Shown here in pieces: positions 44,831-54,022 of a stretch of DNA of 64,000 nt. Position numbers and translations under genes: made by a program. This DNA comes from an uncultured Blautia sp. (lineage in GTDB: Bacteria; Bacillota; Clostridia; Lachnospirales; Lachnospiraceae). The stretch lies in the NCBI GenBank assembly GCA_946557785.1, contig CAMNTH010000003.1, forward strand, positions 124,001-188,000, written 5' to 3'. How positions within the stretch are numbered: the stretch's first letter is position 1; every line of letters starts with the position of its first letter. A model generated the notes under the pieces. That model worked only from the letters and a program-made list of their open reading frames with translations. It ran no database searches and had not been told where the DNA came from.

Positions 44831-46643
44831 GCTTATACAATGGCTGCAATGGTCCTCTGTCCGGGGCAAACTTGCGGGCAAGTTGCTGTGCATTTATTTC
44901 CTGCTCATCGTCCTCCCATTGGGAATGTTTTCTTTCTATGCCTATCTGCGGGTCAAACACATGATACAGGAGCAGACTTTTCTGGCTGCACAAAATGCTT
45001 TTGGCGATACCTGCCTGGCTCTTGAGCGCCTGCTCGGTCGTCTGGACGGAGTGATCGACATTCTTGCCACGGATCCCCTGATTTATATGACAGCTTCCAA
45101 TGATCCACGAGATTACAGTTATATCCATCGATTAGAAGATTCCGATCAGCTTGCCAAAACATTTAAGTATCTCTGTATGCTTGCGGATGTAGATCTCATC
45201 CGGATCTACGTGAGCAACGATTATTCTTATTCCAACAGCAAAACCAACATTGTCCAGATCAGCGAGGTGGATCAATATGGCTGGTATCAAACTGCCTCAA
45301 AAAACGGCGGGCGTCTATGGTTCGCCCCTGCTGACTATGAGACCGCTTATGACAAAGGAGAGACGCAATGCTTTTCCTCCGTACAGATGATCTATAATCC
45401 CAGCAGCATAAAAGAACCTCTTGCCCTCCTTCGTGCGGACATCGAAGCCGGCCGTGTGGAAGAGCTTGTAAAGGGAACCTCCATAACAGAAAACGGTCTG
45501 CTGCTGCTTTTACGGGGAGAGGACATTTTGCTCTCCTCTGATCCTGCCCCCTCCATATCCCATACAGATACATTGGTGAAGCAGGTTCAGGATCTCACCT
45601 CAGACACCTGGGAAACAATCCAGACGGAAGGCACGGAATACTATGTCCGCTGCAAAAAAATCGGTCCGTCAAACTGGTGTATTGCCAGTATTCTGCCGCA
45701 CCGGGACGTCTTCCGGCTAAGCCGTGAACTAAGTACGGAAATGCTTGCTATTGTTATCTGCGTAGCGCTGACGGCATACCTCCTGGCCTGCCTGATCAGC
45801 CGGTCTACCCTGAAGCGGATCGGGCAGCTCACCACAATCATGCAAACCGTAGAAAAAGGCAATGTAACAGTACGGCTGGAGCCCTCCGGCAACGATGAAA
45901 TCGCACAAATGATGAAAAGCTTCAACCAGATGATGGATCGGGTAGATGCTCTGATGGAAGAAAGCGTGGAACAGGGACGCCAGATCCAGAGTTTGGAGCT
46001 GAAAGCCCTGCAGGCACAGATCAATCCCCACTTTTTGTATAATTCTCTGGATTTAATCAACTGCACCGCCATAGACCGTAATGTCCCTGAGATCAGCCGT
46101 ATGGTAAACGCCCTGGGGAAATTTTACCGTCTGTCCCTCAGCAAGGGGCGAGAGGTAATCTCTTTGTCCGATGAACTGAAACATGCAAAACTCTATGTGG
46201 AGATCCAGAACCTGCGCTTTGAGAACCGCATCCAGTCAGAATGGGATATCGATCCTTCCGCAGACCGCTGTCAGATTATCAAGATCGTTCTGCAGCCTAT
46301 CATTGAAAACGCCATACTTCATGGTATCTTTGAAAAGCCTTCCAAATCCGGTCGTCTGAAAGTGACACTGCGAAGGCACTCTGATGGAATCCGGATCACT
46401 GTGGAGGATGACGGAATTGGTATGGATCAGAAGACTCTTCTTAAGATCTTTTCCCGGACGGTGCTGCCTGAGCATTCCACAGTCTCCGGCGGTTATGGAA
46501 TACGCAACATCCAGGAGCGGCTGACTCTCGCCTACGGCTTCCCTTACGGGCTGTACTGCAAGAGCTTTCCTGGAAGAGGAACCTCAGTTACAGTACATAT
46601 TCCGGCAATCATTCCGGAAGAAGATAAGGAGGATATTACATGA
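44820..46643 (+). CDS. YesM-type sensor histidine kinase
   Basis: 607 residues from ATG 44820, inside the regulator 3' end and preceded by CGGAGG. Membrane segment at about 20-42, extracellular sensor (about 45-295), second segment at about 305-327, HAMP, His404 in QINPHFLYN, HATPase with IIENAILHGI and DDGIGM. The stop overlaps the next gene (ATGA), so kinase and glycosidase are translationally linked. It likely senses the glycan or its fragments. Confidence 0.92.
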   Translation: MKNKLIQWLQWSSVRGKLAGKLLCIYFLLIVLPLGMFSFYAYLRVKHMIQEQTFLAAQNAFGDTCLALERLLGRLDGVIDILATDPLIYMTASNDPRDYSYIHRLEDSDQLAKTFKYLCMLADVDLIRIYVSNDYSYSNSKTNIVQISEVDQYGWYQTASKNGGRLWFAPADYETAYDKGETQCFSSVQMIYNPSSIKEPLALLRADIEAGRVEELVKGTSITENGLLLLLRGEDILLSSDPAPSISHTDTLVKQVQDLTSDTWETIQTEGTEYYVRCKKIGPSNWCIASILPHRDVFRLSRELSTEMLAIVICVALTAYLLACLISRSTLKRIGQLTTIMQTVEKGNVTVRLEPSGNDEIAQMMKSFNQMMDRVDALMEESVEQGRQIQSLELKALQAQINPHFLYNSLDLINCTAIDRNVPEISRMVNALGKFYRLSLSKGREVISLSDELKHAKLYVEIQNLRFENRIQSEWDIDPSADRCQIIKIVLQPIIENAILHGIFEKPSKSGRLKVTLRRHSDGIRITVEDDGIGMDQKTLLKIFSRTVLPEHSTVSGGYGIRNIQERLTLAYGFPYGLYCKSFPGRGTSVTVHIPAIIPEEDKEDIT

Positions 46644-48241
46644 TACGGTTTTCTGTTTTTCATGATACGGACTGGATCTACCCAGATACAAAGCACAATG
46701 CCATCAACCATATCACCATGCACCTTCCCCGGGGAGGACATGACGGTGCCCAGCTCCTTGTGGACGCCGGTCATGCGCCTGTATCTGTATCCTGGAGCCC
46801 TGATATTCCCTACTCTCCAATTGAAGGCTCTTCCCCCATCCTGCGGATATACCGGCTGCACTCCGTGGGCGTAAACGAAAATACCTCTCCCACTGTGATG
46901 ACTACTACCGACTACGAAAGCTGTCGGGAATTTGTCACTCGCAAAGCGCCATTTGAAGTCTATGACGCATTGGAACCCTTTTACGGAGAAGTCCCTGAGG
47001 GCGGACGATTTGCTCTTTACCTGTGTACAGAAGCTTCTCCGGAAACAACGCCCGGCATATATTCCGGCAGGCTTACAATCAGACAGCGGACCTGTGAAGT
47101 AATCATCCCTGTACATTACACTGTACATATGCCCGTTGTCCCCGCTCTGACACAGGCCAGGCTTGGCATGCTGAACTTCTTTGACTACGAAGGCCTGGCT
47201 TCCCAGAGCAAAACCGTAAAAGGCAGCACCGAATACTGGGATAGTTTCCGCCAATATGTCAGGGCTCAGATCGACCTGCGCTGTACCCATATCCTACTGC
47301 CGACAGGGGATGCCATCCATCAGGACGGCCTGTTGACTGGATTCGATTTCTCCATGGCCGAACGGGCTGGGCAGATTGCCCTGGAGGAAGGCGCCGTCAT
47401 GTTATGTGGCGGGCATGTGGCCCATTGGCATGAGTGGGATGAGGATGAGTATTATCCCAACTGGAACCAGACCACAGGCATTACTACCCTGCAAGGTTAT
47501 ATGGAAATGCGTCTCTATTTCTCAGAATGGTTCCGGATTATCCAAAAAAATGGCTGGGAAGCCCGCATGACCCAGGCTTTGGCCGATGAGCCCCAGACTC
47601 ACAACGATAGAACCTACCGCATCCTTGCAGCCATGTTCCGGAAATTTCTGCCTGGCATACCCATTATTGACGCAGTAGAAACTGTCAATCTGGGCGGAGG
47701 CATTGATATCTGGGTACCCAAACAAGACACTTACGAAAAATGGAAAAAGGATTACGAAGCTCTGCAGGCTGCCGGGGAAGAAATGTGGTTCTATACCTGT
47801 GCATTTCCGGCAGGCCCGACAATGAACCGCAGTATGGATCTTCCCCTCACCGTAAGCCGTCTTGTACTGTGGATGGGTGCGCTTTACCGCTTATCCGGAT
47901 TCCTGCATTGGGGATTCAATTACTATATCGGAGAGGACATCTGGCACAGCGCATGCTGCCCCCATAAGGGTGCGCTTCTGCCCGCCGGAGACGCTCATAT
48001 TGTATATCCCGGAAAAAACGGGGTTCCCTGGCGAAGTATGCGCTTTGAAGCTCAACGGGGCGGAGCCGAAGATTACGAACTGCTTATACAGGCAGCGTCT
48101 GTCTTCCCTGAAAAGACCGATGCATTAATTCGAACGGTCTGCACCACTTTCCGTGATTATACCAGGGACGGCAGGTCAGTGTCCGCCGCCAGACAAAAAC
48201 TGCTCACTTTTTTGGAAATGGAGGATTTTTACCATGGCTGA
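46640..48241 (+). CDS. DUF4091/GH123-like glycosidase
   Basis: 533-residue cytoplasmic protein. N-terminal beta-sandwich (about 1-160) and a TIM-barrel-like region with THILLPTGDAIHQ, GGHVAHWHEWDEDEYYP, ALADEPQTHNDRTY and the DUF4091 end LHWGFNYYIGEDIWHSACCP through MRFEAQRGGAEDYELL. DUF4091 is related to GH123 beta-N-acetylgalactosaminidases, but many members are uncharacterised. There is no signal peptide. It overlaps the kinase by four bases and the GH29 gene by eight, indicating tight stoichiometric expression. Activity on GalNAc-containing host glycans is an inference. Confidence 0.8.
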   Translation: MIRFSVFHDTDWIYPDTKHNAINHITMHLPRGGHDGAQLLVDAGHAPVSVSWSPDIPYSPIEGSSPILRIYRLHSVGVNENTSPTVMTTTDYESCREFVTRKAPFEVYDALEPFYGEVPEGGRFALYLCTEASPETTPGIYSGRLTIRQRTCEVIIPVHYTVHMPVVPALTQARLGMLNFFDYEGLASQSKTVKGSTEYWDSFRQYVRAQIDLRCTHILLPTGDAIHQDGLLTGFDFSMAERAGQIALEEGAVMLCGGHVAHWHEWDEDEYYPNWNQTTGITTLQGYMEMRLYFSEWFRIIQKNGWEARMTQALADEPQTHNDRTYRILAAMFRKFLPGIPIIDAVETVNLGGGIDIWVPKQDTYEKWKKDYEALQAAGEEMWFYTCAFPAGPTMNRSMDLPLTVSRLVLWMGALYRLSGFLHWGFNYYIGEDIWHSACCPHKGALLPAGDAHIVYPGKNGVPWRSMRFEAQRGGAEDYELLIQAASVFPEKTDALIRTVCTTFRDYTRDGRSVSAARQKLLTFLEMEDFYHG

Positions 48242-49529
48242 TACAAAATGGTTCCAGGAGGCGCGTTTCGGCATGTTTATACACTGGGGGCTCTATTCCG
48301 TCCACGCCAAAGGGGAATGGTATGCCAGCATTGCTCAGATACCCTCAGCACAATACAAAAAGTATTTTGATTCCTTCAATCCGGTGGATTACAATCCCCG
48401 CCTATGGGCACGTATGGCAAAAGAGGCTGGCATGAAATACGCCGTCCTAACAGCCAAGCACCATGAAGGTTTTTGTCTGTTCGATTCAGCTTATACTGAT
48501 TACAAATCCACCAATACCCCGGCTGGACGCGATCTTATCCTGGAATATGCAGATGCGTTCCGCTCAGAAGGTCTTCACGTAGGAATCTACTATTCTCTTG
48601 TGGACTGGCATCACCCCGATTACCCCGCATATGAAGATCCTTTCCATCCTGAAAGAGGATTGCCGGCACGAAGGGACGAAAACTGCTCCTTTGACCGATA
48701 TCTGGACTACATGCACATGCAGGTCAGGGAACTATGCACCAACTATGGAAAGATTGATCTATTCTGGTTCGATTTTTCTTATGAGGGGCACTCCGGTGAA
48801 AACTGGCGTGCAAAAGAACTGGTGGACATGGTGCGCTCGCTGCAGCCAGGCATTCTCCTCAACAGCCGGCTGGAAGCAAACGCCGGCTCCCTCGGCAGCA
48901 TACTATCTGACATGCCTGCGGCTTGGGCCGGCGATTTTGCAACACCGGAACAAATCATTCCACCGAAGCCGTTCTTTACCCCCGGAGGAAAGCCTGTCTG
49001 CTGGGAAGCCTGTCAAACCATGAATAACAGCTTTGGCTATACAAGAACCGATTTATGCTATAAAACTTCCCGCACCTGTATCCATCAGCTTGTGGAGTGC
49101 GTCTCAAAAAACGGCAATTATCTGTTAAATGTGGGACCGGATGCCCGAGGCAATATTCCCAACCGCTCCGTTGATATTTTATCTGAAATTGCCCAGTGGA
49201 TTCGCTTGAATGGGGAAAGCATTTACCGTTGCGGATTAAGTCCTCTTCCCGTCTCCGCCTTCGGATGCCGTATCACCGCCGGGGAAGGAAAACTCTATCT
49301 CCATGTAATGGAGCAGCCCGTAGGCCCCCTTGCCCTGACAGGTATCTCACCCGTTCAGATCAAAGAAGCATACCTCCTCTCTACCGGCGCAGAAATTGAA
49401 GTGTTAAAAAACGGTTGGGCAGTGCAGAATTACCCGGAGATTACTTTCTTAAGCCTGGCTGCACAGTCTAATGAGACCATTCTTCTGCCGGACGAAAAAG
49501 ATACCGTTATTGTACTTGTAATTTCCTAG
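48234..49529 (+). CDS. GH29 alpha-L-fucosidase
   Basis: 431 residues from ATG 48234 (GGAGG upstream), overlapping the previous gene by eight bases. GH29 hallmarks: ARFGMFIHWGLYSVHAKGEWY, YAVLTAKHHEGFCLFDS, GIYYSLVDWHHPDY and KIDLFWFDFSYE with nucleophile Asp180, and NGNYLLNVGPDARGNIP. No signal peptide, so it is intracellular. It releases L-fucose from imported oligosaccharides, supplying FucU/FucI. Ends with TAG (49527-49529), then a strong bidirectional terminator. Confidence 0.93.
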   Translation: MADTKWFQEARFGMFIHWGLYSVHAKGEWYASIAQIPSAQYKKYFDSFNPVDYNPRLWARMAKEAGMKYAVLTAKHHEGFCLFDSAYTDYKSTNTPAGRDLILEYADAFRSEGLHVGIYYSLVDWHHPDYPAYEDPFHPERGLPARRDENCSFDRYLDYMHMQVRELCTNYGKIDLFWFDFSYEGHSGENWRAKELVDMVRSLQPGILLNSRLEANAGSLGSILSDMPAAWAGDFATPEQIIPPKPFFTPGGKPVCWEACQTMNNSFGYTRTDLCYKTSRTCIHQLVECVSKNGNYLLNVGPDARGNIPNRSVDILSEIAQWIRLNGESIYRCGLSPLPVSAFGCRITAGEGKLYLHVMEQPVGPLALTGISPVQIKEAYLLSTGAEIEVLKNGWAVQNYPEITFLSLAAQSNETILLPDEKDTVIVLVIS

Positions 49530-49652
49530 GACTTCACTGTGTTAAGCCAGCTTATCCGCCATGTACGCCTTATATCAGATTTCTGTTCATCGCCAACTAC
49601 GCCCCTTATGAACTTTCACCACATACTAACGGCCTGCCCGTCATACGCAAAA

Positions 49653-49681
49653 AATCTCCTGCCGGTAATCGGCAGGAGATT
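49653..49681. terminator. Bidirectional terminator between GH29 and the SH3 protein
   Basis: Perfect 12-bp stem AATCTCCTGCCG/CGGCAGGAGATT with a 5-base loop, flanked by A-run and T-rich sequence on opposite sides, between convergent genes. Confidence 0.85.
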
Positions 49682-49697
49682 AAATTCTTCTTACTTT

Positions 49698-50978
49698 TTA
49701 TTCGTTATTGTCTCTCTTTTTGAAATGATAGATTAGCAGGATGACCACTGCAATGATCACAACAATGATAATCCATACAAATGGATTTTTCACAATAGAA
49801 GAAACGCCTGTCACCTGATCCGCAGATGCTTCTTTGCTGTCAGTCTCCTTTGGCGCCGTTTCCGCTTCTGCTTCCTTGACTGCTTCCTTCGCAGGTTCAG
49901 CCGTTGGCACAGCCTCTTTTGTCGGTTCTGCTGTTGGAGCAGGAGTCTCCGTAGGTATCTTGGTTGGCTCAGGTGTTGGAACCGCTGTAGCGGTCGGCTG
50001 CGGAGTCGCTGTGGGCGCCTTGGTGGGTTCTGGTGTCGGAGTCGGTGTGGAAGTCGGCATAGGAGTTGCCGTGGGCGCTTTCGTTGGCTTCGGTGTAGAA
50101 GTAGGAGCCTTCGTCGGCTCCGGACTTGGGGTCACCGTAGCAGTCGCCCCCTTGGCAAGGAGATCCGCCTCCTTGGGATCCTCTGCTGGCTCCGTACCGG
50201 TCTGTTCCTCACTATTAGACTGATTCTGTGCTTCCCCTGACACTTCCGGAGTTCCATTCTGTGTCTCACCTGCTGCTTCCGGAACCGTACCCTGTCCATC
50301 GTCAGTCTGCTGACTCTGTGTATTGTTACTCACTTCCATGTTTACAAGATTATTATCAGTATCCGCCGTACCATAAGGCTTCATTCCTCTCATGTTTACC
50401 CAGCCTTTAGTACCGTTCTGTGTTTCTGCCTGCACCCAATGGCTTCCGTCTTTCATATCTGCATCCAGGGTTACATGAAGCTTCGAACCGCCGGGAATGG
50501 CATCTGTGCCCGGAACCTTACCGTATTTTTCTCCAGGACCCTGATACAAATAAACGCTTCCTGCGTCCTGTCTTGGCTCTATATCATAATCTGCATTGTA
50601 ATCCACATTGTCTTTCCCTGCAAGGTAAAGCTCGGAATCGATGCATTCTGATTTTGTAGCAGGTCTTAAGTCATCCTCCAGAATATATCCGTACATTCCG
50701 TGATACTGTGTATAACCCCATATGCGGTTATTCTCATCTGTCTTCTCGCCTTCAATATGAAGTGCGGTTCCATTGGGAATCAGTTCATTGTTCAGCTTAG
50801 AGCTCTCAGCGCTTGCATTGGAATAAAAATCCAAGCCTCCGTCCGGTGATTCCACGATCATATAATAATCTGTAACCAGATCTGGTCTATGAGACATGCC
50901 CACCTCATCTGCGTACACATTCACAGTCATCAGAATGCATATCAACAAAGCCCAAAATGCCTTCACACACTTCCTCAT
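49698..50978 (-). CDS. Secreted membrane-anchored SH3-domain protein with Thr-Pro-rich stalk
   Basis: 426 residues from ATG 50978 (AAGGGGAAATT upstream). Signal peptide at 1-24 (cleavage near VYA-DEV), one SH3b-like domain at about 35-95 (NGTALHIEGEKTDENNRIWGYTQY), a second at about 120-195 (YLYQGPGEKYGKVPG, KGWVNMRGMKPYG), a Gln/Glu/Thr-rich linker, then a long PTKAPTATP-type stalk (about 285-370), an acidic segment and a C-terminal membrane helix (NPFVWIIIVVIIAVVILLIY) with KKRDNNE inside. No catalytic domain. Probably displayed outside the cell; SH3b domains often bind peptidoglycan. There is no sorting signal of the LPXTG type. Confidence 0.82.
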   Translation of the reverse strand: MRKCVKAFWALLICILMTVNVYADEVGMSHRPDLVTDYYMIVESPDGGLDFYSNASAESSKLNNELIPNGTALHIEGEKTDENNRIWGYTQYHGMYGYILEDDLRPATKSECIDSELYLAGKDNVDYNADYDIEPRQDAGSVYLYQGPGEKYGKVPGTDAIPGGSKLHVTLDADMKDGSHWVQAETQNGTKGWVNMRGMKPYGTADTDNNLVNMEVSNNTQSQQTDDGQGTVPEAAGETQNGTPEVSGEAQNQSNSEEQTGTEPAEDPKEADLLAKGATATVTPSPEPTKAPTSTPKPTKAPTATPMPTSTPTPTPEPTKAPTATPQPTATAVPTPEPTKIPTETPAPTAEPTKEAVPTAEPAKEAVKEAEAETAPKETDSKEASADQVTGVSSIVKNPFVWIIIVVIIAVVILLIYHFKKRDNNE

Positions 50979-51124
50979 AATTTCCCCTTCAATCTTTCTC
51001 TTTATAAAGAGTATTTTTCTTTTCATATTATGCCGTTTCAAGATGCTGTTACTATTCTATCATACATTTCCTAAAATAGTAATCCCCTTTTTTACAAATT
51101 TCACGAAAAAAATCGACAACAGCA

Positions 51125-51154
51125 AAAGCCCCTCCGGTCATCCGGAGAGGCTTT
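51125..51154 (-). terminator. Terminator of fucI
   Basis: Thirteen-bp stem with one G-T pair (AAAGCCTCTCCGG/CCGGAGGGGCTTT) and a 4-base loop, ending in TTTTG, 16 bases after the fucI stop. Confidence 0.8.
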
Positions 51155-51170
51155 GGGATATATGCGGTAA

Positions 51171-52967
51171 TTATTTGTAAAGAGGTCCGTAGTTCTTGCA
51201 GGCTCTGTAATCTGCGCCTTCTTTGTCCATACCAAATGCGTTCCATGCCGCCGGACGGAAAATCTTCTCTTCCGGTACGTTGTGCATGCAAACCGGGATA
51301 CGGAGCATAGAGCACATGGTAATAAGGTCAGCACCGATATGTCCGTAGGAAATTGCACCATGGTTAGCTCCCCAGTTATTCATTACATCGTATGCAGTCT
51401 TGAATGCACCGTCTTTTCCATCACATCTTGGTGCAAACCAAGTACATGGCCATGTGTAGTCCGTACGTTTCCAAAGTTTGTCAGAAACTTCTTCCGGAAG
51501 ATCCACAGTCCAGCCTTCTGCAATCTGCAGAACCGGCCCAAGGCCTTTTACAAGGTTCAGACGAATCATAGTTGCAGGCATTTCAGCCTTTGTTTCAAAT
51601 CTGGAAGAATATCCGCCCCCACGGAAATATCCGATATCAGCAAAGTTCCAGGTCGTATTCTTCATGATTGCATCCTGATCTTCTTGTGTTACTTCATACC
51701 ATGGCTTCATAACAGGATTTCCGTCAGCATCTTTTGCAGCGCCGTTGGCATCCAGACAGCATGCTCCGGAGTTGATCAGATGGATAAATCCTCCGTTTGC
51801 TGCTGCAACACCTTCTACATCATATCCGGTAGCTTTCTTAACTGCTTCCGGGCTCCAGTAGGTACGAACATCTGCAAACATCTGAGCGCGGTTGGTAAGA
51901 AGTTTCATAAACATCATGCCAAGTCCGTTCAGAACGTCATTTTCTGTTGCCAGAACGTATGGCTCTCTTGCGCCGTCCCAGTCAAAGGATGTATTCAGCA
52001 TAGCCTCTGCAAAGTCACCGTTTGGATAGAAGTCAGTCCACTGTCTCTGTCCCTGGAAACCTGCTGCAAGAGCATTATGGCCTACCATCTCTTCTTCACA
52101 GCCTTCCGGAAGGTTTGGATTGCCGTTCATCAGGTCTTTGATAATAACAGCCATCTTAACAACAAATTCGAACTGCTCTTCCTTCTTCGCATCTGTCATC
52201 TGAAGTTCTGCCGGGTTCTTATCGAAACCGATGATACATTTTTCTTTAGCCCATGCAAGAGCTTTCTGGAATTCTGCTTCATCGTAGATTCCTTCTGTCA
52301 TACGACGGATAATCTCTACTTCGTCAACAGATTCTACACGCATGCCAAGGTAGGACTCAATAAAGTCAGAATCAATAATGGATCCGCCGATACCCATGCA
52401 GATGGAACCGATCTGTAAATAAGATTTTCCTCTCATGGAAGCTGCTGCAACTGCTGCACGGCCGAATCTTAACAGTTTTTCCTGAACGTCTGCCGGAATA
52501 GAGGTGTCGTCTGCTTCGCAAACGTCATGTCCGTAAATTCCGAATGCCGGAAGACCTTTCTGTGCATGTGTAGCCAGAACAGATGCAAGGTAAACTGCAC
52601 CAGGTCTTTCTGTTCCATTAAAGCCCCATACAGCTTTGATGGTCTGAGGATCCATATCCATTGTCTCGGATCCGTAGCACCAGCATGGAGTAACGGTTAC
52701 AGTAATGTCAACGCCTTCTCTTCTGAATTTATCAGCACATGCTGCGGATTCTGCAACACGGCCGATAGTTGTATCAGCGATTACTACCTTTACAGGTTCG
52801 CCGTTGGAATATCTAAGATTTTCTTCGAATAATTTTGCTGCGGATCTTGCCATATTCATGGTCTGCTCTTCCAGAGACTCACGAACCTTCAATGCGCCGC
52901 GGCGTCCGTCGATGGTTGGTCTGATACCGATTACTGGATAGCTTCCGATTAATCTGCTCTTTGCCAT
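51171..52967 (-). CDS. fucI: L-fucose isomerase
   Basis: 598 residues from ATG 52967 (GGAGG upstream); earlier codons belong to the leader. It converts L-fucose to L-fuculose and usually also D-arabinose to D-ribulose, with Mn. Family blocks: [92 protein letters not shown] and [16 protein letters not shown], with [20 protein letters not shown] at the C-terminus. Its promoter region has a -10 (53034-53039) without a good -35, in keeping with activation by the divergent AraC gene. No fucK or fucA in view. Confidence 0.96.
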   Translation of the reverse strand: MAKSRLIGSYPVIGIRPTIDGRRGALKVRESLEEQTMNMARSAAKLFEENLRYSNGEPVKVVIADTTIGRVAESAACADKFRREGVDITVTVTPCWCYGSETMDMDPQTIKAVWGFNGTERPGAVYLASVLATHAQKGLPAFGIYGHDVCEADDTSIPADVQEKLLRFGRAAVAAASMRGKSYLQIGSICMGIGGSIIDSDFIESYLGMRVESVDEVEIIRRMTEGIYDEAEFQKALAWAKEKCIIGFDKNPAELQMTDAKKEEQFEFVVKMAVIIKDLMNGNPNLPEGCEEEMVGHNALAAGFQGQRQWTDFYPNGDFAEAMLNTSFDWDGAREPYVLATENDVLNGLGMMFMKLLTNRAQMFADVRTYWSPEAVKKATGYDVEGVAAANGGFIHLINSGACCLDANGAAKDADGNPVMKPWYEVTQEDQDAIMKNTTWNFADIGYFRGGGYSSRFETKAEMPATMIRLNLVKGLGPVLQIAEGWTVDLPEEVSDKLWKRTDYTWPCTWFAPRCDGKDGAFKTAYDVMNNWGANHGAISYGHIGADLITMCSMLRIPVCMHNVPEEKIFRPAAWNAFGMDKEGADYRACKNYGPLYK

Positions 52968-53042
52968 GGTTAAAATACCTCCATTATATATGTATTTACG
53001 GACTATAACGCTCCTTACAGTCCTTATGATTAAATTATACGA

Positions 53043-53072
53043 TTGCCAACATGAAATTACTTGTGTTATAAT
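53043..53072 (+). promoter_or_regulatory. Promoter of the AraC regulator next to fucI
   Basis: TTGCCA, 18 bases, TGT-TATAAT (extended -10), about 90 bases before the regulator start, in the shared divergent region with fucI. Confidence 0.7.
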
Positions 53073-53160
53073 AGCAAAAAATAGGACAATATTCACTTTT
53101 CCAGCATTATTTCAAAAATGTCTCTAAAATTTTTATAAACAATCGAAAGAAGGTGTTATC

Positions 53161-54009
53161 TTGCATGACTTAGACCACAATGAAGACAGGCCCAGAGGTA
53201 CGTATGACTTTCCTTTTGAGTTTCATCATCTGGACAGTGCCCATCCCAGATATGTTATGTCCTACCACTGGCATGTGGAATATGAAATCATGCGTATCCT
53301 AAAAGGAACACTCACTGTCACTTTAGACGAAAAAAGTTTTACCGCAGTGCCCGGAGATGTGATTTTTGTCCATAGCGGAATCCTGCACAGCGGCATTCCC
53401 GAAGATTGTATTTACCAGTGTCTTGTATTTGACGGAAATGTATTCTTAAAGCATAATTCCACCTGTGCGGGCTATATGCAGAAAATTATTCACCAGGAAA
53501 TTATGGTCTATCATCATTTTACAAATAAATATCCTGAAATACTGTATGCGGTAAACCGTCTTTTTGATGCCATCTGGAAGAAAGGATCCGGATATGAGCT
53601 AATTGTTCTTGGACAATTTTACCACTTTTTTGGTATTGTTTTTAGTAATCATTACTATCTGGACGGCATTACCAAAGCACGAAGGGATTATAAGCGCATT
53701 CTTCAGCTAAAACAGGTGTTGGAATTTATCGAGCATAATTATGCAGCGCCCCTGACTTTGCAGCAGATGTCCGCTTCCGTCTCCATGTCACCTAAATATT
53801 TCTGCAGGTTTTTCTCGGAAATGACACACCAGACTCCTATGGATTACCTGAATCGTCAGCGAATTGAGCAAGCCTGCTACCAGCTTTCCACTACTGATGA
53901 TTCTATTACGGAAATCGCCTATCGAAATGGATTTAATGACCTGAGTTATTTTATCAGGACATTTAAAAAATATAAGGGAATTACTCCCGGAAAGTACAAG
54001 AGAGCCTGA
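53161..54009 (+). CDS. AraC-family regulator with cupin sensor, divergent from fucI
   Basis: 282 residues with a TTG start (AAGGTG six bases upstream; no in-frame ATG nearby). N-terminal cupin domain (about 15-100) with SYHWHVEYEIMRILKGTLTV and VPGDVIFVHSGILHSG, which resembles RhaS/RhaR and MelR-type sugar sensors. C-terminal AraC domain (about 180-280) with MSASVSMSPKYFCRFFSEMTHQTP and IAYRNGFNDLSYFIRTFKKYKG. Divergent position and the weak fucI -35 suggest it activates fucI in response to fucose (inference). Confidence 0.9.
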   Translation: MHDLDHNEDRPRGTYDFPFEFHHLDSAHPRYVMSYHWHVEYEIMRILKGTLTVTLDEKSFTAVPGDVIFVHSGILHSGIPEDCIYQCLVFDGNVFLKHNSTCAGYMQKIIHQEIMVYHHFTNKYPEILYAVNRLFDAIWKKGSGYELIVLGQFYHFFGIVFSNHYYLDGITKARRDYKRILQLKQVLEFIEHNYAAPLTLQQMSASVSMSPKYFCRFFSEMTHQTPMDYLNRQRIEQACYQLSTTDDSITEIAYRNGFNDLSYFIRTFKKYKGITPGKYKRA

Positions 54010-54022
54010 AACGGCTCTCTCT

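Noticed and set aside
49900..50140. CRISPR-like repeats
   Set aside because: The repetitive DNA encodes the Thr-Pro-rich stalk of the SH3 protein; units are degenerate and in frame, with no spacers.
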